From Microbacterium sp. (GTDB lineage: Bacteria; Actinomycetota; Actinomycetes; Actinomycetales; Microbacteriaceae), in contig NZ_JAPSIY010000011.1 in NCBI RefSeq assembly GCF_031178445.1, forward strand, positions 24,717 through 88,716: a stretch of DNA of 64,000 nucleotides, in the 5' to 3' direction. Positions within the stretch are counted from its first letter, which is position 1; each line of letters begins with the position of its first letter. The notes below the pieces were generated by a model, which saw nothing but the letters and a program-made list of their open reading frames with translations, did not search any database and was not told where the DNA came from. This document shows, in pieces, positions 35,480 to 45,387 of this stretch. The position numbers and the translations under genes are program-made.

Positions 35480-38242
35480 GTGGCTGCCAAACCACGTGTG
35501 CACGAGATCGCCGCTGAACTCGGCGTCGACAGCAAGTTCGCGCTCGCGAAGCTCAAGGAGCTCGGCGAGTTCGTGAAGAGTCCCTCTTCCACCATCGAGC
35601 CTCCGGTGGCGCGCAAGCTGCGCGCCGCGATCGAGGCCGACCCCGCCGCGAAGCCCGCGGCCAAGAGCGACGAGAAGCCCGCGGCCAAGGCCACGGCACC
35701 CAAGTCCGGTGCACCAGTGCCCGGTCCCAAGCCCGGTCCGGCGAAGCCCGCCGCGCCTGAAGCCCCTGCTGTCGAGGCCGAGGCACCGCAGGCGCCTGCG
35801 CCGAAGGCCGATGCCCAGCCGGCAGCCGAGAAGCCCGGCGCCCCGGCACCCGGCCCGGCCAAGTCCCCCGGCCCTAAGCCCGGCGGTTCGGCTCCCAAGC
35901 CCGGCTCGCCGCGTCCAGGTAACAACCCGTTCTCCTCGGCGCAGGGCATGGGCCAGCGTCCCGCCGGTCCGCGTCCAGGCAACAATCCCTTCGCGTCCGC
36001 GCAGGGCATGGGCCAGCGCCCGACTCCCGGCAACATTCCGCGTCCGCAGGCACCGCGTCCCGGCTCGCCGCGTATCGGCGCCCCGCGTCCCGGTCGTCCC
36101 GGTGGCGGTGCGGGTGCGCGTGGCGGCCAGGGCGGTCGCCCCGGCGCACCGTTCCAGCAGCGTTCCGGCGGTCCGGGTCGTCCCGGTGGCGGCCCCGGTG
36201 CAGGTGCGGGCGGCGGCGGCTTCCAGCGTCCTGGCGGCGGCTTCGCAGGTCGCCCCGGCGGCGGTGGTGGCCGTGGTCGCGGACCCGGCGGTGGCACGGC
36301 AGGTGCGTTCGGCAAGGGCGGCGGCAAGAGCAAGCAGCGCAAGTCGCGTCGGGCCAAGCGCCAGGAATTCGAGATGCGGTCGGCGCCGGTCGTCGGCGGC
36401 GTCAACGTCCAGAAGGGTAACGGTGAGACGATCCGCCTGCGCCGCGGCGCGTCGATCGCCGACTTCGCCGACAAGCTCGAAGCGCTGAACGGCTACACCG
36501 TCCAGCCCGGCACGCTCGTCACCATCCTGTTCAACCTCGGTGAGATGGCCACGGCCACCGAGTCGCTCGACGAGGCGACCTTCGAGGTGCTCGGTGCCGA
36601 GCTGGGTTACAAGATCCAGATGGTCTCGCCCGAGGACGAGGACAAGGAGCTCCTCGAGGGCTTCGGTCTCAATCTCGAGCAGGAGCTCGAGGAGGAGGAC
36701 GAGGACGACCTCGAGATCCGTCCCCCCGTGGTCACTGTCATGGGCCACGTCGACCACGGTAAGACCCGACTGCTCGACGCGATCCGCCAGACCAACGTCA
36801 CCGAGGGTGAGGCCGGCGGCATCACCCAGCACATCGGTGCGTACCAGATCTGGACCGAGCACGACGGCATCGAGCGTGCGGTCACCTTCATCGACACCCC
36901 TGGTCACGAGGCGTTCACCGCCATGCGTGCCCGTGGTGCGCAGGTCACCGACATCGCGATCCTCGTGGTCGCCGCCGACGACGGCATCATGCCCCAGACG
37001 GTGGAAGCCCTGAACCACGCCCAGGCGGCCGGTGTGCCGATCGTGGTCGCGGTCAACAAGGTCGACAAGCCGGAGGCCAACCCGGCGAAGGTTCGTCAGC
37101 AGCTCACCGAATACGGTCTGGTCGCAGAGGAGTACGGCGGCGACGTCATGTTCGTCGATGTGTCGGCGCGCAATGGCACCGGCATCCAGGGCCTGATCGA
37201 CGCCGTGCTGCTCACGGCCGACGCGGGACTCGACCTGACGGCGAACCCGAACAAGGCCGCACGCGGTGTCGCGATCGAGGCGAAGCTCGACAAGGGCCGC
37301 GGTTCGGTGGCGACCGTGCTGATCCAGTCGGGGACGCTGCGCGTCGGCGATGCGATCGTCGCAGGCACCGCCTACGGCCGTGTGCGTGCGATGCTCGACG
37401 AGAACGGCGAGTCCGTCTCGGAGGCCGCTCCGTCGCGACCCGTGCAGGTGCAGGGTCTCAACTCCGTGCCCCGCGCCGGTGACGTCTTCATCGTCACCGA
37501 AGAGGACCGCATGGCGCGTCAGATCGCCGAGAAGCGTGAGGCCGTGGAGCGCAACGCTCAGCTGGCCAAGGCTCGCAAGCGCATCTCGCTCGAGGACTTC
37601 ACCCGTGCTCTCGAGGAGGGCAAGGTCGAGACTCTCAACCTCATCATCAAGGGCGACGTGTCCGGTGCCGTCGAGGCGCTGGAGGAGTCGCTGCTCAAGA
37701 TCGAGGTCGACGACTCCGTGCAGCTGCGGATCATCCACCGCGGTGTGGGCGCGATCACCGAATCGGACGTCAACCTCGCGACGATCGACAACGCGATCAT
37801 CGTGGGCTTCAACGTCCGCCCCGACACCAAGGCCCGTGAGGCCGCGGCCCGTGAGGGCGTGGACGTGCGGTTCTACTCGGTGATCTACTCCGCGATCGAC
37901 GAGATCGAGAACTCGCTGAAGGGCATGCTCAAGCCCGAGTTCGAAGAGGTCCAGTCGGGTGTCGCAGAGATCCGCGAGGTGTTCCGCTCCTCGAAGTTCG
38001 GCAACATCGCCGGTGTCATCGTCCGCTCGGGAACGATCACGCGCAACGCCAAGGCGCGCGTCATCCGCGACGGCGTGGTCATCGCCGATGGCCTGGCCAT
38101 CGAGTCGCTGCGCCGCTTCAAGGACGACGTCACCGAGGTCCGCACGGACTTCGAGGCGGGTATCGGACTCGGCAAGTACAACGACATCCAGATCGGCGAC
38201 GAGATCGAGACCACCGAGCTCATCGAGAAGCCTCGCGGCTGA
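35480..38242 (+). CDS. infB: Translation initiation factor IF-2
   Basis: 920 residues; GTPase placing initiator tRNA on the 30S subunit. The N-terminal IF2N module is at about 1-55. A long Pro/Gly/Ala/Arg-rich linker (about 55-300) includes two 20-residue repeats around [16 protein letters not shown]1 is GHVDHGKT at 422-429, then DTPGHEAF and NKVD, followed by domains II, III and IV with the C-terminal fMet-tRNA-binding part. GTG start behind AGGAGAA. The linker length explains its size compared with about 740 in Bacillus. Confidence 0.98.
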   Translation: MAAKPRVHEIAAELGVDSKFALAKLKELGEFVKSPSSTIEPPVARKLRAAIEADPAAKPAAKSDEKPAAKATAPKSGAPVPGPKPGPAKPAAPEAPAVEAEAPQAPAPKADAQPAAEKPGAPAPGPAKSPGPKPGGSAPKPGSPRPGNNPFSSAQGMGQRPAGPRPGNNPFASAQGMGQRPTPGNIPRPQAPRPGSPRIGAPRPGRPGGGAGARGGQGGRPGAPFQQRSGGPGRPGGGPGAGAGGGGFQRPGGGFAGRPGGGGGRGRGPGGGTAGAFGKGGGKSKQRKSRRAKRQEFEMRSAPVVGGVNVQKGNGETIRLRRGASIADFADKLEALNGYTVQPGTLVTILFNLGEMATATESLDEATFEVLGAELGYKIQMVSPEDEDKELLEGFGLNLEQELEEEDEDDLEIRPPVVTVMGHVDHGKTRLLDAIRQTNVTEGEAGGITQHIGAYQIWTEHDGIERAVTFIDTPGHEAFTAMRARGAQVTDIAILVVAADDGIMPQTVEALNHAQAAGVPIVVAVNKVDKPEANPAKVRQQLTEYGLVAEEYGGDVMFVDVSARNGTGIQGLIDAVLLTADAGLDLTANPNKAARGVAIEAKLDKGRGSVATVLIQSGTLRVGDAIVAGTAYGRVRAMLDENGESVSEAAPSRPVQVQGLNSVPRAGDVFIVTEEDRMARQIAEKREAVERNAQLAKARKRISLEDFTRALEEGKVETLNLIIKGDVSGAVEALEESLLKIEVDDSVQLRIIHRGVGAITESDVNLATIDNAIIVGFNVRPDTKAREAAAREGVDVRFYSVIYSAIDEIENSLKGMLKPEFEEVQSGVAEIREVFRSSKFGNIAGVIVRSGTITRNAKARVIRDGVVIADGLAIESLRRFKDDVTEVRTDFEAGIGLGKYNDIQIGDEIETTELIEKPRG
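35911..36030 (+). repeat. 60-bp direct repeat in the IF-2 linker
   Basis: Two adjacent 60-base units (35911-35970, 35971-36030), nearly identical over the first 48 bases, each encoding [16 protein letters not shown]. An in-frame duplication in a disordered segment. Confidence 0.85.
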
Positions 38243-38255
38243 TCCGATCGATCGT

Positions 38256-38279
38256 GAGGGGCGCCCGCGGGCGCCCCTC
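38256..38279 (+). terminator. infB terminator / attenuating hairpin
   Basis: Perfect 24-base palindrome GAGGGGCGCCCG / CGGGCGCCCCTC, 13 bases after the infB stop and 22 before the rbfA start. Followed only by ATTCGT, so some readthrough to rbfA is likely. Confidence 0.75.
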
Positions 38280-38301
38280 ATTCGTCACAGAGGAAGAGAT
38301 T

Positions 38302-38730
38302 ATGGCTGGAGAACGACAGGCACGCCTCGCGGACCGCATCCGCGTGATCCTCGCCGAGCGCCTGGAGAAGGGCCTGCGCGACCCGCGCCTCGGCTTCGTC
38401 ACCATCACCGACGTCCGGGTGTCAGGCGACCTCCAGCACGCGTCCGTGTTCTACACGGTGCTCGGCACCGATGAGGAGCGGGTGGCCAGCGGGGCCGCGC
38501 TCGCGTCAGCGACGGGGATGCTCCGCAAGGAGGTCGGACGTCAGCTGAACGTGCGGCTCGTGCCCACGCTGGAGTTCATCCCAGATGCCCTTCCCGAGTC
38601 GGCCGGTCACATCGCCGACCTCTTGCGCCAGGCGCGCGAGCGGGACGAGGAAGTGGCCAGGATCGCCGCCTCGGCGAAGCACGCAGGTGAGACGGACCCG
38701 TACCGCCGCGAGGGCGAAGAGGACAGCTGA
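38302..38730 (+). CDS. rbfA: Ribosome-binding factor A
   Basis: 142 residues, 30S maturation factor with a KH-like fold. Typical blocks: RQARLADRIRVILAERL, DPRLGFVTITDVRVSGDLQHASVFY and EFIPDALPESAGHI. The ATG at 38302 follows AGAGGAAGAG; an in-frame ATG at 38254 lies inside the terminator hairpin region and is rejected. Final gene of the nusA-ylxR-infB-rbfA group. Confidence 0.95.
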   Translation: MAGERQARLADRIRVILAERLEKGLRDPRLGFVTITDVRVSGDLQHASVFYTVLGTDEERVASGAALASATGMLRKEVGRQLNVRLVPTLEFIPDALPESAGHIADLLRQARERDEEVARIAASAKHAGETDPYRREGEEDS

Positions 38731-38758
38731 CCTCCGGACCTCGGCGGCGCAGGTCTGC

Positions 38759-39661
38759 TCACGAGGGAAGCCGCAGCACATCATCGACGGCCTCGAGCAG
38801 GCCGTCGGCGATGAGGGAGCCGATCGCCCGGTCGCGCTGGGCGGCATCGGCCCAGTCGGCGAGCACGTCGGATGCAGGCAGGGAATGGCCGTCGACCTCT
38901 CGCAGCCGTCGCAGCACAGCCCCGCGGGCCTGGCGGTCCGACCCTTCGTACCGCGCCTGCCTGCGGCGCCGGTCGCCGGTATCGGGCCGACCCGCCAGCA
39001 GCCACGTACATCGAGACGCGATCGGGCACGCCGTGCAATCCGGGTTCCTGGCGGTGCACACCGTCGCGCCCAGTTCCATCATCGCGGCGTTGAACACCGC
39101 TGACGATCCGTCGTCGTGCGGCAGCAGCCGCTCCATGCGCTCGAGATCCCGCTTGGAAGGCGGACCCGGTTGCGACTGTCCGTCCACGGCGCGAGCGATG
39201 ACGCGCCTGGTGTTCGTGTCGACGACGGGGTGCCGGTCGCCGTAGTGGAAGACGGCGACGGCTCTGGCGGTGTACTCGCCGATCCCGGACAGCGCCAGCA
39301 GAGAGGCGACGTCTCGGGGTACAACGGCGGCGTGTCTCTCCGTGATCTCGATCGCAGCCCTGTGCAGCCACAGCGCGCGGCGCGGATAGCCGAGGTTCGC
39401 CCACTGGTGGACGACCTCGGCGGGAGTGGCGCCCGCGAGGCTCGGCGGATCGGGCCATCGCAGCAGCCATGCCTCGAGATGGGGGATCACGCGGTTCACC
39501 GGCGTCTGCTGCAGCATGAACTCGCTCACCAGCGTCCCCCATGCGCCATAGCGCTCGTGGAACTCTGGCCTTCGCCACGGAAGGTCCCTGGCGGCCGTCC
39601 GGTACCAGCTCGTCAGCTCGCTCGCCGAGAGCGCAGCGGATTCCAGGGTGCCGGCGGACAT
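38759..39661 (-). CDS. mutY: A/G-specific adenine glycosylase
   Basis: 300 residues; removes A opposite 8-oxoguanine. The catalytic Glu is in LVSEFMLQQTPV, the helix-hairpin-helix with catalytic Asp is LSGIGEYTARAVAVFHYGDRHPVVD, and the [4Fe-4S] ligands follow CX6CX2CX5C (CTARNPDCTACPIASRC). The C-terminal MutT-like 8-oxoG recognition domain is essentially missing, as in many actinobacterial MutY proteins. The start at 39661 is favoured over 39766 by the promoter position and by homology. Confidence 0.93.
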   Translation of the reverse strand: MSAGTLESAALSASELTSWYRTAARDLPWRRPEFHERYGAWGTLVSEFMLQQTPVNRVIPHLEAWLLRWPDPPSLAGATPAEVVHQWANLGYPRRALWLHRAAIEITERHAAVVPRDVASLLALSGIGEYTARAVAVFHYGDRHPVVDTNTRRVIARAVDGQSQPGPPSKRDLERMERLLPHDDGSSAVFNAAMMELGATVCTARNPDCTACPIASRCTWLLAGRPDTGDRRRRQARYEGSDRQARGAVLRRLREVDGHSLPASDVLADWADAAQRDRAIGSLIADGLLEAVDDVLRLPS

Positions 39662-39668
39662 GCCTCTC

Positions 39669-39728
39669 AGCCTATTGCGCCGCAGGCCGCACGCGCCGCG
39701 AGGAGACGGCGGGCGGAACGCGTAGGCT
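39669..39728. promoter_or_regulatory. Divergent leaderless promoters, mutY and truB
   Basis: Minus TAGGCT (39669-39674) is 7 bases before the mutY ATG; plus TAGGCT (39723-39728) is 6 bases before the truB GTG at 39735. Confidence 0.6.
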
Positions 39729-39734
39729 GATCGG

Positions 39735-40628
39735 GTGGTATCGCCCGGAATCCTTCTCGTCGACAAGCCCGGTGGCCTGACCAGTCACGATGTCGTCGCG
39801 CGCACGCGCCGCGCATTCGGCACCCGGAAGGTCGGGCATGCCGGCACTCTCGATCCGATGGCCACGGGGCTCCTCGTGATCGGGATCGAGGGAGCCACCC
39901 GGCTGCTGACCTACATCGTGGGCGCTGACAAGACCTACACGGCGACCATCCGTCTCGGGCAGGCAACGACGACCGACGATGCCGAGGGCGATGTCGTCGC
40001 CACGGCGGAGGCGGGCGCGCTGGCCGATGTCGATGCGGATGCGGTGCTCGCCGGCATCCGAGATCTCACCGGGGCGATCTCCCAGGTACCGAGTGCCGTC
40101 TCGGCGATCAAGGTCGACGGCCGCCGCGCATACGACCGGGTGCGAGCGGGGGAGAGCGTCGAACTCGCCGCGCGCGCCGTGACCGTGTCACGATTCGACG
40201 TCCTCGCGCAGCGCCGCGACGACGGCATGCTCGACGTGGACGTCGTCGTCGACTGCTCCTCCGGCACGTACATCCGCGCCCTCGCCCGCGACCTGGGCGG
40301 CGCACTCGGCGTCGGCGGCCATCTCACTGCGCTGCGCCGCACCCGCGTGGGCGGGTTCGACGTCGAAGATGCCATCGGCGTGGACGAGCTCGCCGGCGCC
40401 GTCGCGCTCACCCCGGCCGAGGCTGTACGCCGCGTGATGCCCGTGCTCGACGTCTCGGCCGAAGAGGCGCGGGACCTGCGCCACGGCAAGCGCCTGCCCG
40501 GTGAGGCGGGGAGGCTGACGTCATCGGAGGTGGCGGCCATCGATCCGGACGGCGAGCTCGTCGGCGTCGTCGAAGCCAGGGGCAAGGACATCAAGAGCGC
40601 GATGAACATGCCGGAGGCGCAGTCATGA
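39735..40628 (+). CDS. truB: tRNA pseudouridine-55 synthase
   Basis: 297 residues; makes pseudouridine 55 in the T-loop of tRNAs. Catalytic Asp in GHAGTLDPMATGLL, preceded by DKPGGLTSHDVV, and the second motif SAIKVDGRRAYDRVRAGE. First gene of a tightly overlapping unit with two small membrane proteins and ribF; the stop overlaps the next start by 4 bases (ATGA). Confidence 0.96.
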   Translation: MVSPGILLVDKPGGLTSHDVVARTRRAFGTRKVGHAGTLDPMATGLLVIGIEGATRLLTYIVGADKTYTATIRLGQATTTDDAEGDVVATAEAGALADVDADAVLAGIRDLTGAISQVPSAVSAIKVDGRRAYDRVRAGESVELAARAVTVSRFDVLAQRRDDGMLDVDVVVDCSSGTYIRALARDLGGALGVGGHLTALRRTRVGGFDVEDAIGVDELAGAVALTPAEAVRRVMPVLDVSAEEARDLRHGKRLPGEAGRLTSSEVAAIDPDGELVGVVEARGKDIKSAMNMPEAQS

Positions 40629-40993
40629 TCCTGTGGTTCACCGTCGTGCAGATCTCGGTCGCCTGTGCCTCGGGCCTGTTCTGCCTCATCGCGGGTCTCG
40701 CGGGCAGACGCCCGAGTGACTGGACGGTCGGCAGCCTGGCCCTTGTGGAGCTGCTGCTGGTCGCGCAGGTGATCGTCGCGATCGTCGCTCCGCTGGCAGG
40801 CAATCCTCCCACCGGCGACCTGCTGGAGTACTGGGTCTACCTGATCTCGGCCGTGCTTCTGCCGCTGGGCGGCGTTGCATGGGCGCTGCTGGAGCGAAGC
40901 CGGTGGAGCACTGTGATCCTCGGTGTGATCGGGCTGTCGCTGGCGATCATGCTCTGGCGCATGCAGGTCATTTGGACCGTGCAGCTCGCGTAG
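40625..40993 (+). CDS. Small four-helix membrane protein
   Basis: 122 residues, about four transmembrane helices (roughly 5-25, 37-58, 68-90, 95-115) with very short loops and no recognisable motif. The ATG overlaps the truB stop. Its position between truB and ribF and its codon use indicate a real gene. I do not recognise the family; similar small membrane proteins of this size occupy this place in related genomes from memory, which I cannot verify. Confidence 0.75.
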   Translation: MILWFTVVQISVACASGLFCLIAGLAGRRPSDWTVGSLALVELLLVAQVIVAIVAPLAGNPPTGDLLEYWVYLISAVLLPLGGVAWALLERSRWSTVILGVIGLSLAIMLWRMQVIWTVQLA

Positions 40994-41031
40994 TCGCGCC
41001 TGCTTCACGGCGGATTAGGATGGAGGACGCA

Positions 41032-41469
41032 ATGTCCAACACCGTTTCGCGCGCCCGCATGTCGGGCATCGGCCGCGTTCTCGTCATCGTCTACGCCGTG
41101 ATGGCGCTGGCCGCCACGGGGCGCAGTTTCGTGCAGATCATCCGTCGTTTCGACGAGGCGCCGCTGGCCTATACGCTCTCGGCGGTCGCGGCCGTCGTGT
41201 ACATCCTCGCGACCCTCGCGCTCGTCCTCGCGGGCAGGACGGGCTGGTACGCCGTAGCCTGGATCGCCATCGTCTTCGAGCTCACGGGCGTGATCGTGGT
41301 CGGGGCGATGAGCCTCGCTGTGCCGGAACTGTTCGCGCACGACAGCGTCTGGTCCTTCTTCGGCATTGGATATCTCTTTGTGCCGCTGGTGCTGCCGGTC
41401 TTCGGTCTGTGGTGGTTGCGGACCCATCGTCCGCAGGCCGTGCCGGTGCCGCAGGAGGCGCGGGCATGA
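41032..41469 (+). CDS. Four-helix membrane protein
   Basis: 145 residues, four predicted helices (about 14-34, 46-66, 72-96, 105-127) and a short basic/proline tail (RTHRPQAVPVPQ). ATG 41032 is preceded by GGAGGA; ATG 41020 is an alternative. TAGGAT (41016-41021) could also give it an extra promoter with a very short leader. Stop overlaps the ribF start by 4 bases. Function not recognised. Confidence 0.75.
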   Translation: MSNTVSRARMSGIGRVLVIVYAVMALAATGRSFVQIIRRFDEAPLAYTLSAVAAVVYILATLALVLAGRTGWYAVAWIAIVFELTGVIVVGAMSLAVPELFAHDSVWSFFGIGYLFVPLVLPVFGLWWLRTHRPQAVPVPQEARA

Positions 41470-42416
41470 TCATCTTCCGGGATCCATCCGAGGTGCCGGC
41501 CGATTTCGGCCGCACCGTCGTCGCGATCGGAAAGTTCGACGGCGTCCACATCGGGCACAGGGCCGTCATCGAGCGGATGCGGCAGGAGGCGGCGCTCGTC
41601 GGTGCGCGCACAGTGGCCGTGACCTTCGACCGCAACCCGCTCGAGGTGCTGCGCCCCGAAGTCTGTCCCGAGAACGTCGTCGCGATCGAGCGCAAGCTCG
41701 AGCTGCTCGGCGAGCTCGACCTCGACGCCACGTTGCTGCTGACCTTCGACAGACCCCTCGCCTCCCTCGAGGCCGAGCAGTTCGTGCGCCGCATCCTGGT
41801 CGATGCGCTGCGGGTGAGGACTGTGCTGGTCGGCCGCGACTTCCGCTTCGGAAAGGGTGGAGCGGGGACTCCGGAGCTGCTGCGTGAGCTCGGTTCCGTT
41901 CACGACTTCACCGTGGAGGTCGTCGACGACGTGTATCCCGAGGGCTCGGAGCGGCGGGTGTCTTCGACGTGGGTCAGGGAGCTGCTGGCGGCCGGCGACG
42001 TCGCCGGCGCGGCCCGCGTGCTCGGCCGCCCCGTCACCGTGTCCGGGGAGGTCGTGCACGGCCTCAAGCGCGGGCGAGAGCTCGGGTTCCCGACGGCCAA
42101 CCTCTCGGAGCTCGTCGACGCGCTCGTCCCCGCCGACGGCGTCTACGCCGGATGGCTGCGCGACGACGTGACCGGCATCCGCCATCCGGCGGCCATCTCG
42201 GTCGGCACCAACCCGACGTTCGACGATGTCGAGCGGCGCCAGGTCGAGGCGCACGTGCTGGACGAGACTGGACTCGACCTCTACGGGCACCGTGTCACAG
42301 TCGAGTTCACCGACCACCTGCGCGGCATGGTGGCGTTCGAGGGCATGGACACGCTGATCGCGCAGATCGCCGCCGATGTGGCGCAGGCACGCGGAAGGCT
42401 GGGCCTGGAGGACTGA
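41466..42416 (+). CDS. ribF: Bifunctional riboflavin kinase / FAD synthetase
   Basis: 316 residues; makes FMN and then FAD. The N-terminal FMN adenylyltransferase domain has GKFDGVHIGHRAVI and VGRDFRFGKGGAGT; the C-terminal flavokinase domain has GFPTANL and the GTNPTFDD motif. Start at ATG 41466 (MIIFRDPSEVP), overlapping the previous stop. Confidence 0.97.
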   Translation: MIIFRDPSEVPADFGRTVVAIGKFDGVHIGHRAVIERMRQEAALVGARTVAVTFDRNPLEVLRPEVCPENVVAIERKLELLGELDLDATLLLTFDRPLASLEAEQFVRRILVDALRVRTVLVGRDFRFGKGGAGTPELLRELGSVHDFTVEVVDDVYPEGSERRVSSTWVRELLAAGDVAGAARVLGRPVTVSGEVVHGLKRGRELGFPTANLSELVDALVPADGVYAGWLRDDVTGIRHPAAISVGTNPTFDDVERRQVEAHVLDETGLDLYGHRVTVEFTDHLRGMVAFEGMDTLIAQIAADVAQARGRLGLED

Positions 42417-42444
42417 GGGCATTGCCCGCGTGCGCTCGCGGGTC

Positions 42445-42450
42445 TACGAT
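42445..42450 (+). promoter_or_regulatory. Leaderless -10 (TACGAT) for the small membrane protein at 42458
   Basis: TACGAT, seven bases, GTG 42458; the spacing is one base longer than usual here. Confidence 0.45.
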
Positions 42451-42457
42451 CTCGTTC

Positions 42458-42865
42458 GTGGACGTGGTGGAGCTGCTCGCCGCCGAGGTCGCGGCGAAGG
42501 CGCCCAACCTCTGGGGTGCTCTGGGGTGCGCGATGGCGTACGCCGCCGCCCTGCTCACAGCGCTGGACTCCTTCGCCGACCTGCTGATCGCGCACCAGAG
42601 CAGCGACGACGGCGGGATCGGGCCGGCGCACGGGCTGAAGTTCGGCGGCAAGCTGACGGCCGCAGGCGTCACGGTGGTGTCGGCCGGAACGGTGCTGGCG
42701 CTCGACAGTAACTGGTTCGCGTTCGTGGCCCTCTCGAGCGTGTTCGCCGTGGTGCTCACGATCGCGATCCTGCTGATGCGACGTCACCGGCTGCGCGTCA
42801 TCCGCATGCGCGGAACTGCCGAACCGGCGCGTCCCGCGGCTGACATGCCGGGGAGCATGGCGTAG
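42458..42865 (+). CDS. Small hypothetical membrane protein
   Basis: 135 residues from a GTG start. Hydrophobic segments near 22-45, 65-85 and 88-108, followed by a basic RRHRLRVIRMRG stretch and a short tail, so the C-terminus is probably cytoplasmic. Third codon positions are strongly G/C, supporting coding. The same frame is open further upstream inside ribF, which is not credible. No family recognised. Confidence 0.68.
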   Translation: MDVVELLAAEVAAKAPNLWGALGCAMAYAAALLTALDSFADLLIAHQSSDDGGIGPAHGLKFGGKLTAAGVTVVSAGTVLALDSNWFAFVALSSVFAVVLTIAILLMRRHRLRVIRMRGTAEPARPAADMPGSMA

Positions 42866-43018
42866 AATCCAGGCGAGGGTTCTGAATCCGCGCGTCTGAC
42901 CAGGTCCGCGTCCGCAGCCCCCACTCTCCGCAATCTCGCGGCGTCCTCTCCAGGAGCCGCTCGCGGAGCGCAGAATCCGGCCACGCCGGATGCCCAGGTA
43001 CTCACGCTCAGGAGGAGC

Positions 43019-45166
43019 ATGCCGACCACCACGGCGACAGCCGCATCGCGGCGGAAGAAGACGTCTCGTCGCGACGACGAGGCCCCCCTCATCCCGATCC
43101 TCGCGCGCAAGGTGCGCGAGATCGAGGCGAAGGCTCAGCGCTCGAAGCTCGGGCCCACGAATCGTGTCAAGTTCCAGGTGATCGCCTTCCTCGTCCGCGA
43201 GGAGCGCGCCAGGGTCAAGGCGGATGCCGAGCTGACGGATGCCGCGCGGGCCGAGCTGCTGAAGCGGCTCGACGGCGTTGCGACCATCCTCGCGAAGACG
43301 GCGGCGCGCGACACCTCGCTGATCCAGCTGCTCGAAGCCGACCAGGCGACGTCACCGGTCGCGAAGCGCATGCGCCGTGACTGGTTGCTGGAGTCGGGTG
43401 CGGAGCTGCCGCCAGAGGAGCTGATCATCACGGACATCGCGCCGGTGCAGACTCCTGTGGTTCCCGCCGCTCTGGCCGAGAAGCAGGTAACGCCGCCGTC
43501 TATGGAGGCGCGCCAGCTCGCGAACCCTTTCCTGGCACCTGATCTCACTCCGCGCCCAGCGGCCGTGCCGCGCCGGCGTCTGGACGGCTGGGAGCTGATG
43601 GGGCCGCTGTACAAGTCGTTCGAGACCGGTGCTGGGGGCGGCGCGGCGACCATGCAGCTGCCGCCCACGCCGGAATACGATCACGTCTCTCCCAAGGGAC
43701 GCGAGGTGATGGCGCATCAGGCTCGCTTCCTCGAGGCCGTGCGCGGCGGGCACCGCAGCTTCCTGCTCGCCGACGAGCCCGGCCTGGGCAAGACGGCGCA
43801 GTCGGCGCTGGCGGCGTCGATCGCGAACGCGTACCCCCTGCTCGCGGTGGTGCCCAACGTCGTGAAGATGAACTGGGTGCGCGAGGTCGAACGGTGGACG
43901 CCGCAGCGGCGCGCCACCGTCATCCAGGGCGACGGTGCGGACATCGATGCGTTCGCGGACGTCTTCATCGTCAACTACGAGATCCTCGACCGTCACCTGT
44001 CCTGGTTGTCGTCGATCGGCCTGAAGGGCATGGTCGTCGACGAGGCGCACTTCATCAAGAACCTGTCCTCCCAGCGGTCGCAGAACGTACTGGCGCTCGC
44101 CGGCCGCATCCGCGAGCGCGAACGCGACCCGTTGATGCTCGCACTGACCGGAACGCCGCTGATCAACGACGTCGAGGACTTCGACGCGATCTGGCGCTTC
44201 CTCGGCTGGACGAACGGCGAGAAGCCGGGCCCCGAGCTGATGGAGAAGCTCGACGCCACCGGCCTCACGCCGGCGGACAAGTTGTTCTACGCGGAGGCGC
44301 GCGAGGCGGTCATCTCGATGGGCATCGTACGTCGCAAGAAGAAGGACGTCGCCGCCGACCTGCCCGACAAGCTCGTCGCGGATCTGCCCGTGCAGCTCGA
44401 CGACGAGTTCGGCCGTGGTATCCGCCAGGCCGAGCGCGAGCTCGGCGAGCGCATGGCCGCGAAGTACCGCCGGATCGTCGAGGCGCGCACCGCGGCGCAC
44501 GGCGCGAGCGGACCGGGCGACATCGACGAGGACATCGTCCGCCTGGTCGCCCACAACGAGCTCGAGGAGTCGAAGGCGGCAGGCACGGGCGGAGACAACG
44601 TCTTCACCATGGTGCGCAGGATCGGTCAAGCCAAGGCGCAGCTGGCCGCCGATTACGCGGCACAGCTGCAGCGTTCGGTGGCGAAGGTGGTGTTCTTCGC
44701 CAAGCACATCGACGTCATGGACCAGGCGGAGGCGCACTTCGCGGCATCCGGTATCAAGGCCGTGTCCATCCGGGGAGACCAGTCGACTCCGGCGCGCCAG
44801 CAGGCGATCGACGCGTTCAACACCGACCCCGAGGTGGGTATCGCGGTCTGCTCACTGACCGCCGCTGGGGTCGGGGTGAACCTGCAGACGGCATCCAACG
44901 TCGTGCTCGCCGAACTCAGCTGGACCGCCGCAGAGCAGACCCAGGCCATCGACCGCGTGCATCGGATCGGGCAGGACGAGCCGGTCACGGCGTGGCGCAT
45001 CATCGCCGCGCACACGATCGACACCAAGATCGCCGAACTGATCGATCAGAAGCAGGGACTCGCCGCACGTGCACTCGACGGCGAGTCGGTGGAGGAGACC
45101 GCGGGCGAATCGGTGCAGCTCGCCGCGCTCATGCACCTGCTCCGCGAGGCGCTCGGCGCAGCCTGA
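43019..45166 (+). CDS. SNF2-family DEAD/DEAH-box helicase
   Basis: 715 residues. An N-terminal basic, helical 200-residue extension (SRRKKTSRRDDEAP ...) of unknown role is followed by the SNF2 motor: Walker A DEPGLGKT at about 252-259, DEAH in VVDEAHFIKN, LTGTPLIND, and motif VI QAIDRVHRIGQ. No HNH, SWIM or nuclease motif is visible, resembling the annealing-helicase (SMARCAL1-like) subset. A Shine-Dalgarno AGGAGG lies just before ATG. DNA remodelling or repair is likely, but the role is not defined. Confidence 0.9.
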   Translation: MPTTTATAASRRKKTSRRDDEAPLIPILARKVREIEAKAQRSKLGPTNRVKFQVIAFLVREERARVKADAELTDAARAELLKRLDGVATILAKTAARDTSLIQLLEADQATSPVAKRMRRDWLLESGAELPPEELIITDIAPVQTPVVPAALAEKQVTPPSMEARQLANPFLAPDLTPRPAAVPRRRLDGWELMGPLYKSFETGAGGGAATMQLPPTPEYDHVSPKGREVMAHQARFLEAVRGGHRSFLLADEPGLGKTAQSALAASIANAYPLLAVVPNVVKMNWVREVERWTPQRRATVIQGDGADIDAFADVFIVNYEILDRHLSWLSSIGLKGMVVDEAHFIKNLSSQRSQNVLALAGRIRERERDPLMLALTGTPLINDVEDFDAIWRFLGWTNGEKPGPELMEKLDATGLTPADKLFYAEAREAVISMGIVRRKKKDVAADLPDKLVADLPVQLDDEFGRGIRQAERELGERMAAKYRRIVEARTAAHGASGPGDIDEDIVRLVAHNELEESKAAGTGGDNVFTMVRRIGQAKAQLAADYAAQLQRSVAKVVFFAKHIDVMDQAEAHFAASGIKAVSIRGDQSTPARQQAIDAFNTDPEVGIAVCSLTAAGVGVNLQTASNVVLAELSWTAAEQTQAIDRVHRIGQDEPVTAWRIIAAHTIDTKIAELIDQKQGLAARALDGESVEETAGESVQLAALMHLLREALGAA

Positions 45167-45179
45167 CCCGGTGACCTCC

Positions 45180-45217
45180 GAAGGGGCGTTAAGAACTCGC
45201 GTTCTTGACGCCCCTTC
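45180..45217 (+). terminator. Helicase gene terminator
   Basis: 16-bp stem GAAGGGGCGTTAAGAA / TTCTTGACGCCCCTTC (one G-U pair), loop CTCGCG, followed by TCTCGTCTTTC. Confidence 0.9.
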
Positions 45218-45325
45218 TCTCGTCTTTCGGGCAGGATCTTGTCAGAACCGTCGTCGATACGCGTATCGGGCGTGAAGATCGGCGATTCTCACCGGCTGAG
45301 AATGGCATCAGCGCGCCACGACCAC

Positions 45326-45331
45326 TAGTGT
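45326..45331 (+). promoter_or_regulatory. Candidate -10 (TAGTGT) for pfkA
   Basis: TAGTGT 57 bases before the pfkA ATG, giving a leader of about 50 nt. The remaining 100 bases between the terminator and this box contain only a short repeat-like CGATACGCGTATCG palindrome (about 45254-45267). Confidence 0.45.
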
Positions 45332-45387
45332 CGAAGACAGGCAGCGTCGCCTTGCAACCCCTTTTCGAATCACCCGAAGGCACCAGC

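Noticed and set aside
35390..38281. 963-codon minus-strand ORF opposite infB, and similar long antisense ORFs opposite atpA, atpD and ptrB
   Set aside because: High-GC codon bias leaves few stops in the mirrored frame. The translations are Arg/Leu/Val/Asp-rich without domains, while the plus-strand proteins are complete and recognisable.
41969..42457. Extension of the 42458 membrane protein into ribF
   Set aside because: The extra 163 codons are an out-of-frame shadow of ribF; the GTG at 42458 has a -10 box 7 bases upstream.
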